Shown here piece by piece: positions 41,353 through 50,948 of a stretch of 64,000 nucleotides of DNA. Location of the stretch: assembly GCA_937864115.1 (NCBI GenBank), contig CALMII010000024.1, positions 124,001-188,000 on the forward strand. The letters run 5' to 3'. This stretch comes from an uncultured Steroidobacter sp. GTDB taxonomy: Bacteria > Pseudomonadota > Gammaproteobacteria > Steroidobacterales > Steroidobacteraceae. Both the position numbers and the translations under genes were made by a program. The notes below the pieces were generated by a model. The model was given only the letters and a program-made list of their open reading frames with translations. It was not told the origin of the DNA and did not search any database. Numbering within the stretch: the stretch's first letter is position 1; every line of letters starts with the position of its first letter.

Positions 41353-42909
41353 CTACGCCTGGCTCATATGAGCCGCCACTGCCTTGAAGAAGGCTTCGGA
41401 GTCGAACTTCTTCGGGCGCGGCAGCCACGCAGGCTGATCGGCGCCGCGCGGCGACAGCACGTTCATGTAATGGTGAGGCGTACGCGAGAGCGTGACGTTC
41501 TCGGTCAGCCCCTGGTAGATGCCCATGGGAGTCAACGACGTGAAGAGCTGCGGATCGATCAGCTCGTGTTCGCCGCCGGTACCGACGACCTTGTTCACGT
41601 AGTTCCAGTCGAAGAGCCCGAGACTGGTACACCACATGGCGCAGCGGCCGAGCGAGGCATGGACGCGATAGCTGCCGCCTTCGGTCGCGCGACGCGCCAA
41701 CGCGGCCATCGCTCCCACGGTGGCGAGCCAGCCGCACAGGTAGTCGTTGATGATGCCGGTCGGCGGCAGTTTCGGATCATCGAGAGACCCTTCCGCTGCG
41801 GACATGCCCGTGGCCGATCCGGCGCATTGATCGAAGCCGATGCGCTTGCTCCACGGCCCGCCTTCGCCCCACAGACTGAAGGTCACGTGGATCAGTCCGG
41901 GCCGGACCTTGATCGCACTCTCCAGATCGGCCCCGAGTTCCTTCAGCAGTCCCGGACGGCGGTTGGCGTAGAAGATGTCGGCATCGCGCAGGAGTTCATA
42001 GAACCGTTCCCGTCCGTCCTCCGAACGCACGTTGAGCCGCGTGGAACGCACGCCGATGTTGGAGCTGGTGAACATCAACGCCTGCTCGATCTCCTGGAAT
42101 CGCCAGACGTTGAGACAGTCGGCGCCCAGCGAAGCCAGCGAGCGACCGAAGCCGGCGCCGGCGATGACGTGCGCCATGCCGAGCGCGCGCACGCCCGACA
42201 GCGGCTGCGTCCCCCAGCCGGGCAACGGTTCGGGCGGAGAGTCGCCGACCTTCTCGAGTTCGATCAGCGGCAGCGACGCCAGATAATCGAAGACCGGCTC
42301 GCGGATGAATTCCTCGACCGAGCGCACCTTGACCATCACGAGACCATGCTGCTCGCCGAGCGCCTCGAGTTCGTCACCCGTGCATTTCAGAAAGACTTTC
42401 GCGAGCGCCTGCGGCGAATCGGAGCAGTCCAGGATCTTGAGCATCTTCGCCCTGACGCCGGGGTAGATGTTCTGCGGCAGCACGTGCCGGCCGTCCTTCG
42501 TTTTGTAGTACGACTGGAACGCCAGCGTGTTGCGGTCTTCGAGATCGTTGGGCAGACCGTTGAGCATCTCCCACTTGAACTCGTTGATCGGTGCGAGCCG
42601 GCGTGCGGCCTGGCCGAGATCGACGCTGATGTCCTGGCCGAGCCCGCCGCGCATCCGCCACAACTTCGCAGCGGCGACCGACTGCGCGACGAGCGCGATG
42701 GCCGGCAGACCGCCGAGGCGGATGGTGCTGGGAAACAGCGGGTCCTTCCTGGAAAAGGTGATGCGGCCGCCGCAGTCCTCCGGACTCAACCCCACGATCG
42801 CGAGCAGATCCTTCAGATGCGCGTGCGGATCGAAATCGTCGCTGGTGGCGCGCTGGTTGACCGCGCGAAGCATCGCCTCGCGCAGATGGGCAGGATTGAG
42901 CTTTTCCAT
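41353..42909 (-). CDS. Class III CoA-transferase (CaiB/BaiF)
   Basis: 518 residues from ATG 42909, with AGGAGA 6 bp upstream. It has the family III features: LSGVRALGMAHVIAGAGFGRSLASLGADC and RPGLIHVTFSLWGEGGPW. An N-terminal stretch of about 240 residues is also CaiB-like (SVAAAKLWRMRGG), so it is a two-domain, fused version. Members move CoA between carboxylic acids. The substrate is unknown; nearby P450, amidohydrolase and porins suggest organic-acid catabolism. Confidence 0.85.
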   Translation of the reverse strand: MEKLNPAHLREAMLRAVNQRATSDDFDPHAHLKDLLAIVGLSPEDCGGRITFSRKDPLFPSTIRLGGLPAIALVAQSVAAAKLWRMRGGLGQDISVDLGQAARRLAPINEFKWEMLNGLPNDLEDRNTLAFQSYYKTKDGRHVLPQNIYPGVRAKMLKILDCSDSPQALAKVFLKCTGDELEALGEQHGLVMVKVRSVEEFIREPVFDYLASLPLIELEKVGDSPPEPLPGWGTQPLSGVRALGMAHVIAGAGFGRSLASLGADCLNVWRFQEIEQALMFTSSNIGVRSTRLNVRSEDGRERFYELLRDADIFYANRRPGLLKELGADLESAIKVRPGLIHVTFSLWGEGGPWSKRIGFDQCAGSATGMSAAEGSLDDPKLPPTGIINDYLCGWLATVGAMAALARRATEGGSYRVHASLGRCAMWCTSLGLFDWNYVNKVVGTGGEHELIDPQLFTSLTPMGIYQGLTENVTLSRTPHHYMNVLSPRGADQPAWLPRPKKFDSEAFFKAVAAHMSQA

Positions 42910-42928
42910 GGATCGTCTCCTGAGATGA

Positions 42929-44257
42929 CTAGTGATCTGCACCGGCCCGCAGCCGCATGCGCATCACGGCCGCGCGATAAGCGATTGCCCCGCCCCATGC
43001 GGCGAGGGTCGCGGTCACGATGATCAGCAGCACGTAGAGAAACACCCGGTCGACGATGCCTTCGAGCCGGCCGGTCGCGGCCTGCATCGCATCGTCCAGT
43101 GCCGGCGCGGCCGCCGCGGCATTGCGCGACAGCGCATCGAGTTCGCGGATCGTGACGGCCAGCTCGCGCAGCATCTGCGTGTATTGCGTGATGTCGAAGC
43201 GCTCCGCCTGCGCAGCACCCTGCCCGCTTCGTACCGGAAATCGGGCGGCGATGCGATCGAAGGTTTCGAAGGCGGCGTGCACGGATTCGGCGGTTTCCGT
43301 TCCTGCCTGCAGCGTGGAGCGCAGATCCGAGCTGAGCGCACGGACGGTCTGCTGGCGATCGTCCAGCTCCCGCATGAACTGCGACAGCAGCGCTTCGCGC
43401 TGTTCATCGAGTACTTCCGGCAGCGAGTCCACGAACTGGTCCGCAGCACTGCCCACCAGCGACACGCGATCGATACTCGCCAGCGCCGACCTCGCCTCCG
43501 GCGTCACGGCGAACTGATAGGCGACGCGCTGCACCTGGATGTCGAGCAGTCCGGGCATGCGCTGCAGATAGAAGATCGCCCGCTCGGCCATCTCGCGCGT
43601 CTGCGTGATCTCGCGCACCGCGGGATCGAGTTCGGCGAAGGGATCGAGCCCGAACAGCGAGAAAAGATTGCCCGGACTGCTGCTTTCGCCAGGCCGTGGA
43701 TGCCCTATGGACTTCGCGAACTCCTGAAAATGGATGAAACCCACCGACTTGATCTGCGGGTTCGCCGCGCGCCAGTCGCGGATGACCTGACGCAGTTGGG
43801 TCGCCTGCGGTTCCGTCAGCACGCCCACCGCCAGCTTCCATGCGCTGTCTTCCATTGCCCGATGCGTCTCGCGCACCTGCTGCGCACGCGTGCCGTACGT
43901 CCGGTCCACCCACAGATCGTCCAGCACCATCCTGCTCAGCGTCGCGAGCACGACCATATCGAGCGAGTTGCTGATCGGATTCGGACCGCTGGCGATCATG
44001 TACACCGACTGCGCCTGCTGCGCCTTCCAGTTCTGCGCGTCCAGGCGTTCTTCGGCGCTGTGCGATGTCTGCTGGAACTCGGTCGCCGACTCGGTCACCC
44101 GGCCCGCATATTCGTCGGCGAAGCGCATCACGCGCAGGTTGAGATTCCGCAGTTCCTCCGCCTGCCGCACTGCCTCGCGATGTCCCGGCATCATCTGCTG
44201 AATCATCGAGCAGCCTGTGAAGAGGCAGGCACTCACGATGATGAGCGGGACTTTCAT
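42929..44257 (-). CDS. Lipoprotein with long helical region and C-terminal membrane anchor
   Basis: 442 residues. The lipobox FTGC is at residues 13-16 (MKVPLIIVSACLFTGC). The body is almost wholly helical, with coiled-coil-like stretches, and one membrane helix lies near the C-terminus (VFLYVLLIIVTATLAAWGG). No family is recognised. It follows the porin gene by 12 bp, so it may help assemble or anchor an envelope complex with it. A lipid anchor and a membrane helix on one chain is unusual. Confidence 0.7.
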   Translation of the reverse strand: MKVPLIIVSACLFTGCSMIQQMMPGHREAVRQAEELRNLNLRVMRFADEYAGRVTESATEFQQTSHSAEERLDAQNWKAQQAQSVYMIASGPNPISNSLDMVVLATLSRMVLDDLWVDRTYGTRAQQVRETHRAMEDSAWKLAVGVLTEPQATQLRQVIRDWRAANPQIKSVGFIHFQEFAKSIGHPRPGESSSPGNLFSLFGLDPFAELDPAVREITQTREMAERAIFYLQRMPGLLDIQVQRVAYQFAVTPEARSALASIDRVSLVGSAADQFVDSLPEVLDEQREALLSQFMRELDDRQQTVRALSSDLRSTLQAGTETAESVHAAFETFDRIAARFPVRSGQGAAQAERFDITQYTQMLRELAVTIRELDALSRNAAAAAPALDDAMQAATGRLEGIVDRVFLYVLLIIVTATLAAWGGAIAYRAAVMRMRLRAGADH

Positions 44258-44269
44258 GCGAATGGTTCG

Positions 44270-45613
44270 TCACAGCGCGTCGAACGCGTAGTTCACGATC
44301 ACCCTGAAATCGAAGAAGTCGTCCCCGCCTTCGCTCTCTTCCTGATCGATCCACGCACCGCGCAGCCGGATCGCCAGTCCCTTCAGCACGCTCTCCTTCG
44401 CGAATTTGTAGTCGACGGTCAGGTCGTACTCCCTTTCGTCGGGCGTGGCGGTGGGGCCGCTGTCCGGCGTCTTGCCGGTCGCCACGTTGGCGAACAGGCT
44501 GAGGCCGTCGAGGGCGGTTCCCTTGAAGTCGTACGACGCGCCGACCATCCAGGCGTCCTCGCTGGCGCGGTCGAAGTTCTCGACGATGATGGACAGATAG
44601 TTCGGCGGACCACCGAACGGACTCTGGATGCCGCGCTCGCTACCCGCAGTGCTGGCGGCGAGCCGGAAGCTGGCATTGGGAATGAACAGCTCCGCCATGA
44701 CGGCGGTAAGGTTGGTCGAGAAATCGCCGATCAGCGCATCGCCCTTGCTGCGCTGGTCGGTGTACTGGGCATAGCCGCGCAACGACACATCGCTGCCGAG
44801 CTGGAAGGATTTCTCCGCCTTGATGAAGAAGGTGTCCATCACTTCGAAGGCGCGCTGATAGGTCGCGCCGATCAGGCCGCCGTCGCCGAACGTGTACTGT
44901 GCCGCCGCCAGCGCCAGTCCTTCGTCGGTGCCCGCGGCCCCTGCCGCTTCGGACATCGGGATGAACTCGTCGTCGTTCTTGCGCTTCATTTCATCCACGT
45001 AGGCCGCGATGTACGACCAGCCCGTCTTCGACGGCCGCCCGAGCGCGACGGCCTCGAAGGTGTTCTGCACCATGCGGATGTCGTGCTTGTTGACGAACGG
45101 CAGGTCGAACGACTGGCGGCCGAGCCGAAAGCCCGTGTCCTCGCCGATGCGGGCCGTGACGAATGCCTCGCCCAGGACCGTGAAGGATTCCTGCCCCGGC
45201 TTGAAGAGCTGCGTACCGTCCTTGTCCTCGGGTCCGTACAGCTTCTGCGACGTGAACAGCGTCGCGCCGATCGCGATGCGGCTCAGCCACCATCCGGATC
45301 GATACGCCAGTGCGCCGCCAAGCGACCAGCCAGCGTTGTCCGGATTCGTGTCGCGATCCCGGTCGAGATAGTAGCTGCGGGGTTTGATCGCCAGCGAAGT
45401 GCCCTCCCAGAATCCCCGCAGTTCCTCGTCGACCCTGACCACGTTGATCTGGTTCTGCTGGTTTGGCTCCTCGTCGCGCCGCTCCGCGTCCGGCACCGCA
45501 GGCGTGGACTGCTGAGCCGCCGCCATCGACGACAGCAGCAGCCCGCCCAGCCACATGGCGCCGGACGGGCATCTGCGCTGCGCCGTCCGTGCATCGATCC
45601 GCTTCGCGCTCAT
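44270..45613 (-). CDS. OprD-like outer-membrane porin
   Basis: 447 residues from ATG 45613 (AGGAGA 6 bp upstream). A signal peptide is followed by a beta-barrel pattern with alternating hydrophobic strands and a terminal aromatic region (DFRVIVNYAFDAL). FRLGRQSFDLPFVNKHDIRM matches the OprD-type porins, which pass small carboxylates and aromatic acids. It lies just downstream of the amidohydrolase gene in the same orientation. Confidence 0.82.
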   Translation of the reverse strand: MSAKRIDARTAQRRCPSGAMWLGGLLLSSMAAAQQSTPAVPDAERRDEEPNQQNQINVVRVDEELRGFWEGTSLAIKPRSYYLDRDRDTNPDNAGWSLGGALAYRSGWWLSRIAIGATLFTSQKLYGPEDKDGTQLFKPGQESFTVLGEAFVTARIGEDTGFRLGRQSFDLPFVNKHDIRMVQNTFEAVALGRPSKTGWSYIAAYVDEMKRKNDDEFIPMSEAAGAAGTDEGLALAAAQYTFGDGGLIGATYQRAFEVMDTFFIKAEKSFQLGSDVSLRGYAQYTDQRSKGDALIGDFSTNLTAVMAELFIPNASFRLAASTAGSERGIQSPFGGPPNYLSIIVENFDRASEDAWMVGASYDFKGTALDGLSLFANVATGKTPDSGPTATPDEREYDLTVDYKFAKESVLKGLAIRLRGAWIDQEESEGGDDFFDFRVIVNYAFDAL

Positions 45614-45636
45614 CGCTGCTCTCCTGTCCATGGCGG

Positions 45637-46812
45637 CTACTTGCAGATTTCCGGCGCCTGGTAGTCGAGATTCATCAGCCGGAAATAGTTCTCGCCGAGC
45701 GCGATCTTGCGGAAGGCATCGTCGCTCAGAAATTTGAGCGCGCGGCTGGTGACCTCGAACTCCTTCGCGTACTGCTCGAAACCCTTGTTGCGCGCGGCGA
45801 CGAAATCCGAGCCCGGCAGGATGCGGTCGGGATAGACGTTGAAGAACGCGATGAACTGCGGACCGAACTCGTGATACGCGTTGTAGAGCACGTCCCACGA
45901 AATATCGAGCATCAGGTTCTTGCTCAGCGCGAAGGCTTCCGCCATGAGGCGCACGTGCAGCGCCGGATCCATGTGCTGCAGTTCCTTCGACAATCCTGCA
46001 TGCGCCCAGACGATCTTGTTGTCCGGATACTTCTCCAGAATGTGCTTCATCAGGTACACGTTCCTGGTCGGCTCGGCATCGCTGCCGAGATCCATGTGCA
46101 GCGTGACGGGAATGCCACGCTCGCGCAGGACCTTCATGAACGGCGCCCAGGCGTCGATCGACGCAATCGTTGCCGGCTCGTGCTTGTTCGGCACCAGCGC
46201 CTGCTTGAACACGTTGAGCTCGCCGGACCACTTGAACATGCCCGGGAACTCCCTGTCGTAGAGTTCGATGGTCTTGACGATGTCTTCGGGATGCGCGAGA
46301 TCCATGAATGTCATCGACAGCGTGATGTTCAGGTTCGGATGCGGATACGCTTTCGTCTCCTGTCCGTTGACGAAGTCATTCTTGATGCTCGGCAGCGCCG
46401 ACGTGCCCGGACAGTCGAGGTAGTAGGTGCATGCGGAGCGCATGTCGAGCGACTGGCCGATGCCGAAGTAGTTGACGAAGCGCACGCCGAGCTTGTCGAA
46501 GTATTCGAAAAGTTCCTGCGGTGGAATCGCCTGGCCGCCGAAGGGACGCGGATGGAAGTGCGCGTCGACGACGGGCGTGTACGGCTCCTTCTTGCGGTCG
46601 TAGCAGGCCTGTTCGTTACTGGGCTTGGCGAACGACGCAAGACTGCGGTGCGGCAGTGCGGCCTGCGCTTTCCACGGAGCATCGGCGTCCGCTGTCGCCG
46701 GGGCCGCTGCAGGTGCGACAGGCACAGCGCTTTTTTCCGGCTGCGTGGCACACGCACCCAGCATGGCCGTCATCACCGCACCGAGCGCGGCATTTCTGAG
46801 GATCGTCGACAT
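45637..46812 (-). CDS. Exported amidohydrolase (TIM-barrel metal hydrolase)
   Basis: 391 residues from ATG 46812 (AAGGAG upstream). The lipobox LGAC suggests a lipoprotein. The amidohydrolase fold shows the metal-binding VVDAHFHP, a mid-barrel HMDLGSD, IVWAHAGLS, and a late LPGSDFV that supplies the last Asp. The family includes decarboxylases and lactonases. It is flanked by two porins in one orientation, so it may process a compound in the periplasm before uptake. Confidence 0.83.
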   Translation of the reverse strand: MSTILRNAALGAVMTAMLGACATQPEKSAVPVAPAAAPATADADAPWKAQAALPHRSLASFAKPSNEQACYDRKKEPYTPVVDAHFHPRPFGGQAIPPQELFEYFDKLGVRFVNYFGIGQSLDMRSACTYYLDCPGTSALPSIKNDFVNGQETKAYPHPNLNITLSMTFMDLAHPEDIVKTIELYDREFPGMFKWSGELNVFKQALVPNKHEPATIASIDAWAPFMKVLRERGIPVTLHMDLGSDAEPTRNVYLMKHILEKYPDNKIVWAHAGLSKELQHMDPALHVRLMAEAFALSKNLMLDISWDVLYNAYHEFGPQFIAFFNVYPDRILPGSDFVAARNKGFEQYAKEFEVTSRALKFLSDDAFRKIALGENYFRLMNLDYQAPEICK

Positions 46813-46853
46813 AAAGAACTCCTTGGGATGTCTGTCCGCTGTGTATGTGTCGT

Positions 46854-48371
46854 TCAGAAGGAAAGCTCGGCGTTGGTCATGAAGATCCAGCCATTGGCGC
46901 CGACGGGATACGGCAGCATCACCGAACCCAGCGGCGCATCCTCCATGTGCAGCAGTTCCGAGTTGATGCGGAACCCACGCTTCTTCCACGGCCACCAGTT
47001 GATGCCGACGGCCGCATCCCAGGGATCGCCGTACTCGCCCCAGACCTTGGAAGCGCCTGCGTAAACCTGGAACGTCGAGGGAATCAGCATGAAGGAGCCC
47101 TGCACCTGCATGCCGTCGTCCGTCAGTTCATCGATATCGAGCGCGGCGTTGGTGCGGAAGTTCTTCAGCCAGCGACGATAGGCCTCGGCCTCGAGATAGA
47201 AGCCGCGATACTTCATGCCGGCGCTCATCGACAGCAGCCGGTAGTCGAGCTTGTTCACGATCACGCCGGGCGCCAGCGCATCCGGAGTGAACACCGTGAC
47301 GCCGTCGGACAGCCGGATCTGCGTGTTCTCCGGCGCATCGAGGCCCGGCTGGCTCTCGCGATCTTCCGTGCTCGTGGTGAAGTGGGCGCTGAACAGCGTC
47401 GCCAGCTTGTCGTGGTGCTCGTAGTCGCCGAAGCCGGCGCGCGGTCCGAATTCGCCGGTGGTCGGCATCCACGTCAACGCGGCGGCCACCGTGTTCATGT
47501 TGTCGTCCAGCCGTGCCGCACCGGCGCCGAAACCGTTGAGATTGTTGCCGAGACCGATCTTGTAGTTCAGCGTGTCGGTGATCTTGCCGTTCGCCCAGAT
47601 GCCCTGGGTGAAGCTGCCCCGCATGAAGTCGTCGGCCATCAGGCGCGCATCGACCCGATCCCACCAGGGGAACTGTCCGTCCATGCTGCGTGTCGACGGC
47701 AGGGCAAGCACGCCGCCGCCGAGGGTGACGGCATCGTTGAAGGTGTAGGTCAGGTTGCCGGCCGTGAGAATGCCGGTGGTGCTGCCGATCGTGGCGCCCG
47801 AGGCCCACACATAGAATGTGTATCTGAACTTGGGATCCAGGAACCATCCCTGCGTGTAGAGGAAGACCTTGTTGATCTCGAAGTCGTTGCGGATGTCGAC
47901 GTCGCGCGTCAAGCCGAAGTGATCGACGTAGGTATCGTCGAGCCCTTTCTGGTTCAGGTAACGCAGATAGCTGAACACGCTGAGCTGCAGTTCGCCCCAC
48001 TCCGTGCGTGCCACCGTGAAGCCCCTGCCGGGCGTGAACAGGCCGAAGGGTTCGTTCGACTGCTGCTCCGGATCCTGGAACGGTGCAGGCGGCAATGTCC
48101 CTTGCGCAGGTGGCGGCTGCGACGCGGCCGCAACTGCAGGAACGCTGCGGCCGGACAACCGCGCCACTTCGCTTTCGAGTTCGCGGATCCGTGTGTCGCG
48201 CGACGACAGTTCGCGTTCGTAGGAGGCCTGCCGCTCTTCGAGGCGGCGCAACCGCTCCTCCATCCCGCCAGCATCCTGCGCATGCGCCGGCATTCCCAGC
48301 CATGAGAGCAGCACGCACGCCGCCGGCGCGCTCAGGCACTTGATACGGACAGGAACTTGCCGGCTGCGCAT
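46854..48371 (-). CDS. Outer-membrane porin with N-terminal coiled coil (OprO/P-like)
   Basis: 505 residues from ATG 48371. A signal peptide (ending near GMPAHAQ) is followed by a coiled coil (MEERLRRLEERQASYERELS), a Pro-rich linker and a beta barrel ending in a terminal Phe (MTNAELSF). The arrangement is that of OprO/OprP-like anion porins with a periplasmic trimerising coil. The substrate is not known. Confidence 0.8.
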   Translation of the reverse strand: MRSRQVPVRIKCLSAPAACVLLSWLGMPAHAQDAGGMEERLRRLEERQASYERELSSRDTRIRELESEVARLSGRSVPAVAAASQPPPAQGTLPPAPFQDPEQQSNEPFGLFTPGRGFTVARTEWGELQLSVFSYLRYLNQKGLDDTYVDHFGLTRDVDIRNDFEINKVFLYTQGWFLDPKFRYTFYVWASGATIGSTTGILTAGNLTYTFNDAVTLGGGVLALPSTRSMDGQFPWWDRVDARLMADDFMRGSFTQGIWANGKITDTLNYKIGLGNNLNGFGAGAARLDDNMNTVAAALTWMPTTGEFGPRAGFGDYEHHDKLATLFSAHFTTSTEDRESQPGLDAPENTQIRLSDGVTVFTPDALAPGVIVNKLDYRLLSMSAGMKYRGFYLEAEAYRRWLKNFRTNAALDIDELTDDGMQVQGSFMLIPSTFQVYAGASKVWGEYGDPWDAAVGINWWPWKKRGFRINSELLHMEDAPLGSVMLPYPVGANGWIFMTNAELSF

Positions 48372-48532
48372 GATGCTGCTCTTTCCTCGTTGAGTCGTCC
48401 GTGCAGGCAGTCGCAGACTTTCGTCGCGGGTGACGATGCTAGTAATCGATGGGCGTGATCGCATCCGAAGAACTCCGGGAAAAAGAACGTGGGAACTACG
48501 GAACCGCAACGGCAGAAAGTCGGGTGCGTGCA

Positions 48533-48940
48533 TCACAGCGCACCGAGCGCCATGCGCGCGTGCAGCGAGATGTAGAGTGTCCCGCGCAGCGCCGACTGCA
48601 CCGCCTGCAGCAGCTCCTCGCCCGCATCGCACTTCAGCACGTAGCCCAGGACACCCTGCGACTGCGCATGCCGGATCATTTCCGGCGCGTCGGAGATGCT
48701 CACGAACACCACGGCGAGTTCGGGATAGCGATTGAGTACGGCGCGGGCGGCCAGCAGTCCGTTGCGTCGGGGCATGGCGATGTCCGTCACCACGGCATCC
48801 GGCCGCTCCCTTTCGACAGCCTGCAGCAATGCATCGCCATCGCCGACCACTTCCACGTCGTAGTGATCGGCGAGCACGCTGCGCAGTTGCTCGGCCACTG
48901 CGTCGTGATCCTCCGCGAGCACGATTCGCTGACGCCTCAT
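48533..48940 (-). CDS. Receiver-only response regulator
   Basis: 135 residues from ATG 48940: a complete receiver with the acidic pair (LAEDHD), phosphoacceptor Asp in VVTDIAMP and the Lys in YVLKCD. There is no output domain after residue ~125, so it resembles a NarL receiver without its HTH. It is divergent from a NarL-type kinase/regulator pair and may act as a phosphate sink for that kinase. Confidence 0.8.
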   Translation of the reverse strand: MRRQRIVLAEDHDAVAEQLRSVLADHYDVEVVGDGDALLQAVERERPDAVVTDIAMPRRNGLLAARAVLNRYPELAVVFVSISDAPEMIRHAQSQGVLGYVLKCDAGEELLQAVQSALRGTLYISLHARMALGAL

Positions 48941-49148
48941 GGGCAGTACTGCTCCACCGTGCGCCCGACTGGCGCTCGTCGTGAGGCACAGGCTAGGCAG
49001 CTCCTTCGGCGCCGGCATCCGGAGAACCGCGGGAAAGCGCACGTGGAAACTACGGGAAGCTGGCGGCAAAAACGGCAGGCGCGGTCATGCATCCATAGCG
49101 ACGGCCGGGCTATGCTATGGACAGACCCGGCAGACAACACTGGCATTC

Positions 49149-50948
49149 ATGAACTTCGGAGCGACAGGACTGGCGCTGCTGATCGTGGCATTCGCCGCGG
49201 TTCCGCTTGCGCATGCGTCTCGAAGCCCTCCGCTTCCCGAAGAGCGCGCAATCCTGCTGATCTGGGAACAGGCGCCCGAGTTCGAGTACGTGCGCCAGAT
49301 CAACGAAGGTTTTCGCAGCGGCATCTCCCAGGCCGCGAAGCCGCCGACCGTCTACATCGAGTACCTGGACGATCTGCGGTTCGGCGACCGAAGCGCGCAC
49401 CGGCAGGACTTTCTGTCCTGGCTGTATCGCAAGTACGAAGGCCGGCGAATCGATGTGATCGCGGTGACCGCCCAGGCCACGCTGCAGTTGCTGGTCGACC
49501 GGCCGGCGCACATGTGGCCCGACGTGCCGATCACGTTCGGTACGCTGGGCGAGCTCACAGTGGACATTCCGGCCGCACATCCGATCGTGTCGGGTCTGGT
49601 GCTGGAGAACTATTTTCCCGAGTACCTGAGAGTGGCGCGCAGGCTGCTGCCCCACACGCGGCGGATCGCCATCGTGCAGGGCGCGTCGAAGCTCGAGCAG
49701 GAGCGCGCGGGCTGGTGGTCGGCGCAGGTCCGCGAACAGGGACTCGAAGTCCTGAACCTCTCGGGATTGCGCGAAGCCGACCTGTTCGACCGGCTCACTC
49801 GCCTGCCGGACGACACCATCAGCTTCTATTTCGGCATCGTGCGCGATGCCGACGATCGCCCTTTCCTGCCGAGCGAGATCGCGCACCGGCTCGCCACCGC
49901 CACCAATCGTCCGATTTTCGGCCTCGAAGGCAAGGACGCGTATCTCGGCATGATGGGCGGACCGGTCGCGGACTGGCGATTGACCGGCCGCGAATACGCG
50001 CGCCACGTGCTGGAACGTCTCGATGGTGCGCCGCCCCGCGTCGAGACGCTGTCCGCCACCCGCTACACCTCGATGGTCTTCGACGCGCGCCAGCTCAAGC
50101 GCTGGCACATTCCCGAAAGCCGTCTGCCGGCCGGCAGCACGGTGGAGTTTCGCGAGCCGAGCCTGTGGCGCGACCATCGGAATACCGTGATCGCTGCGCT
50201 CGGCATCGGCCTGGTACAGACATCGCTCATCGTCGCCATCCTGTTCGAACGCCGCAATCGCGCGCGCGCCAGAGCCGCGCTGAGCGCGAGCTACACCCAG
50301 CTGCGCAACCTCACTACCCGCCTGATCACCGCGCAGGAGGAGGAGCGCACCCGCATTGCGCGCGATCTCCACGACGACATCGGCCAGCGCGTCGCATCGC
50401 TGTCGATTGCACTGAGCCGCCTGAAACGCGCCGCCCCGGACGACCAGAACCGCGGCGAACTCGCCAGCCTGCAGCAACAGACGGCGTCGCTGTCCACCGA
50501 TCTGCGGCATCTGTCGCACGACCTGCATCCCGGCGTGCTCGAGCATCTCGGACTGCCGCAGGCATTACGTGCGCGCTGTGATGAATTCACTGCGGAAAGC
50601 GGCATCGAGGTAGAACTCTCTGTAGATCCGAATTGGCGCAGCTTGCAGAAAGCAATAGAGGTTTGTCTGTACCGGGTTACGCAGGAAGCCCTGCGCAATG
50701 TCTGGCAGCATGCGCGGGCGCAACATGTGCATATCGGCCTGGAGCACGGAGAGGACTGCGTTCGGATGCAAATCAGCGACGATGGCAAGGGATTCGAGCG
50801 CAATGGTACCGAACGCGCCGGACTGGGACTGGTCAGTCTCGGCGAGCGGGTGCGCATGCTGGGAGGAACGCTCGACATTCGCACGGCGCCACAATCAGGC
50901 ACGGTCCTGAGCGTGACGTTACCCAGCGGAGCGTCCGATGCGTCCTAG
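49149..50948 (+). CDS. NarL-type sensor histidine kinase with periplasmic binding domain
   Basis: 599 residues. A signal/anchor (GLALLIVAFAAVPLAHA) is followed by an ABC substrate-binding-like sensor (residues about 30-320), a membrane helix near 350-370 (GLVQTSLIVAILFERR), a HisKA_3 H-box RIARDLHDDIGQRV, the N-box VTQEALRNVWQHA, and ATP-lid glycines (DDGKGF, GLGLVSLGERV). It would sense a small periplasmic ligand and phosphorylate the regulator encoded next, with which it overlaps by 11 bp. Confidence 0.9.
   Translation: MNFGATGLALLIVAFAAVPLAHASRSPPLPEERAILLIWEQAPEFEYVRQINEGFRSGISQAAKPPTVYIEYLDDLRFGDRSAHRQDFLSWLYRKYEGRRIDVIAVTAQATLQLLVDRPAHMWPDVPITFGTLGELTVDIPAAHPIVSGLVLENYFPEYLRVARRLLPHTRRIAIVQGASKLEQERAGWWSAQVREQGLEVLNLSGLREADLFDRLTRLPDDTISFYFGIVRDADDRPFLPSEIAHRLATATNRPIFGLEGKDAYLGMMGGPVADWRLTGREYARHVLERLDGAPPRVETLSATRYTSMVFDARQLKRWHIPESRLPAGSTVEFREPSLWRDHRNTVIAALGIGLVQTSLIVAILFERRNRARARAALSASYTQLRNLTTRLITAQEEERTRIARDLHDDIGQRVASLSIALSRLKRAAPDDQNRGELASLQQQTASLSTDLRHLSHDLHPGVLEHLGLPQALRARCDEFTAESGIEVELSVDPNWRSLQKAIEVCLYRVTQEALRNVWQHARAQHVHIGLEHGEDCVRMQISDDGKGFERNGTERAGLGLVSLGERVRMLGGTLDIRTAPQSGTVLSVTLPSGASDAS

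Noticed and set aside
42932..45664. Open + strand frame of 910 codons
   Set aside because: Antisense of a lipoprotein and a porin with proper signals and starts; its Arg/His-rich composition is typical of shadows.
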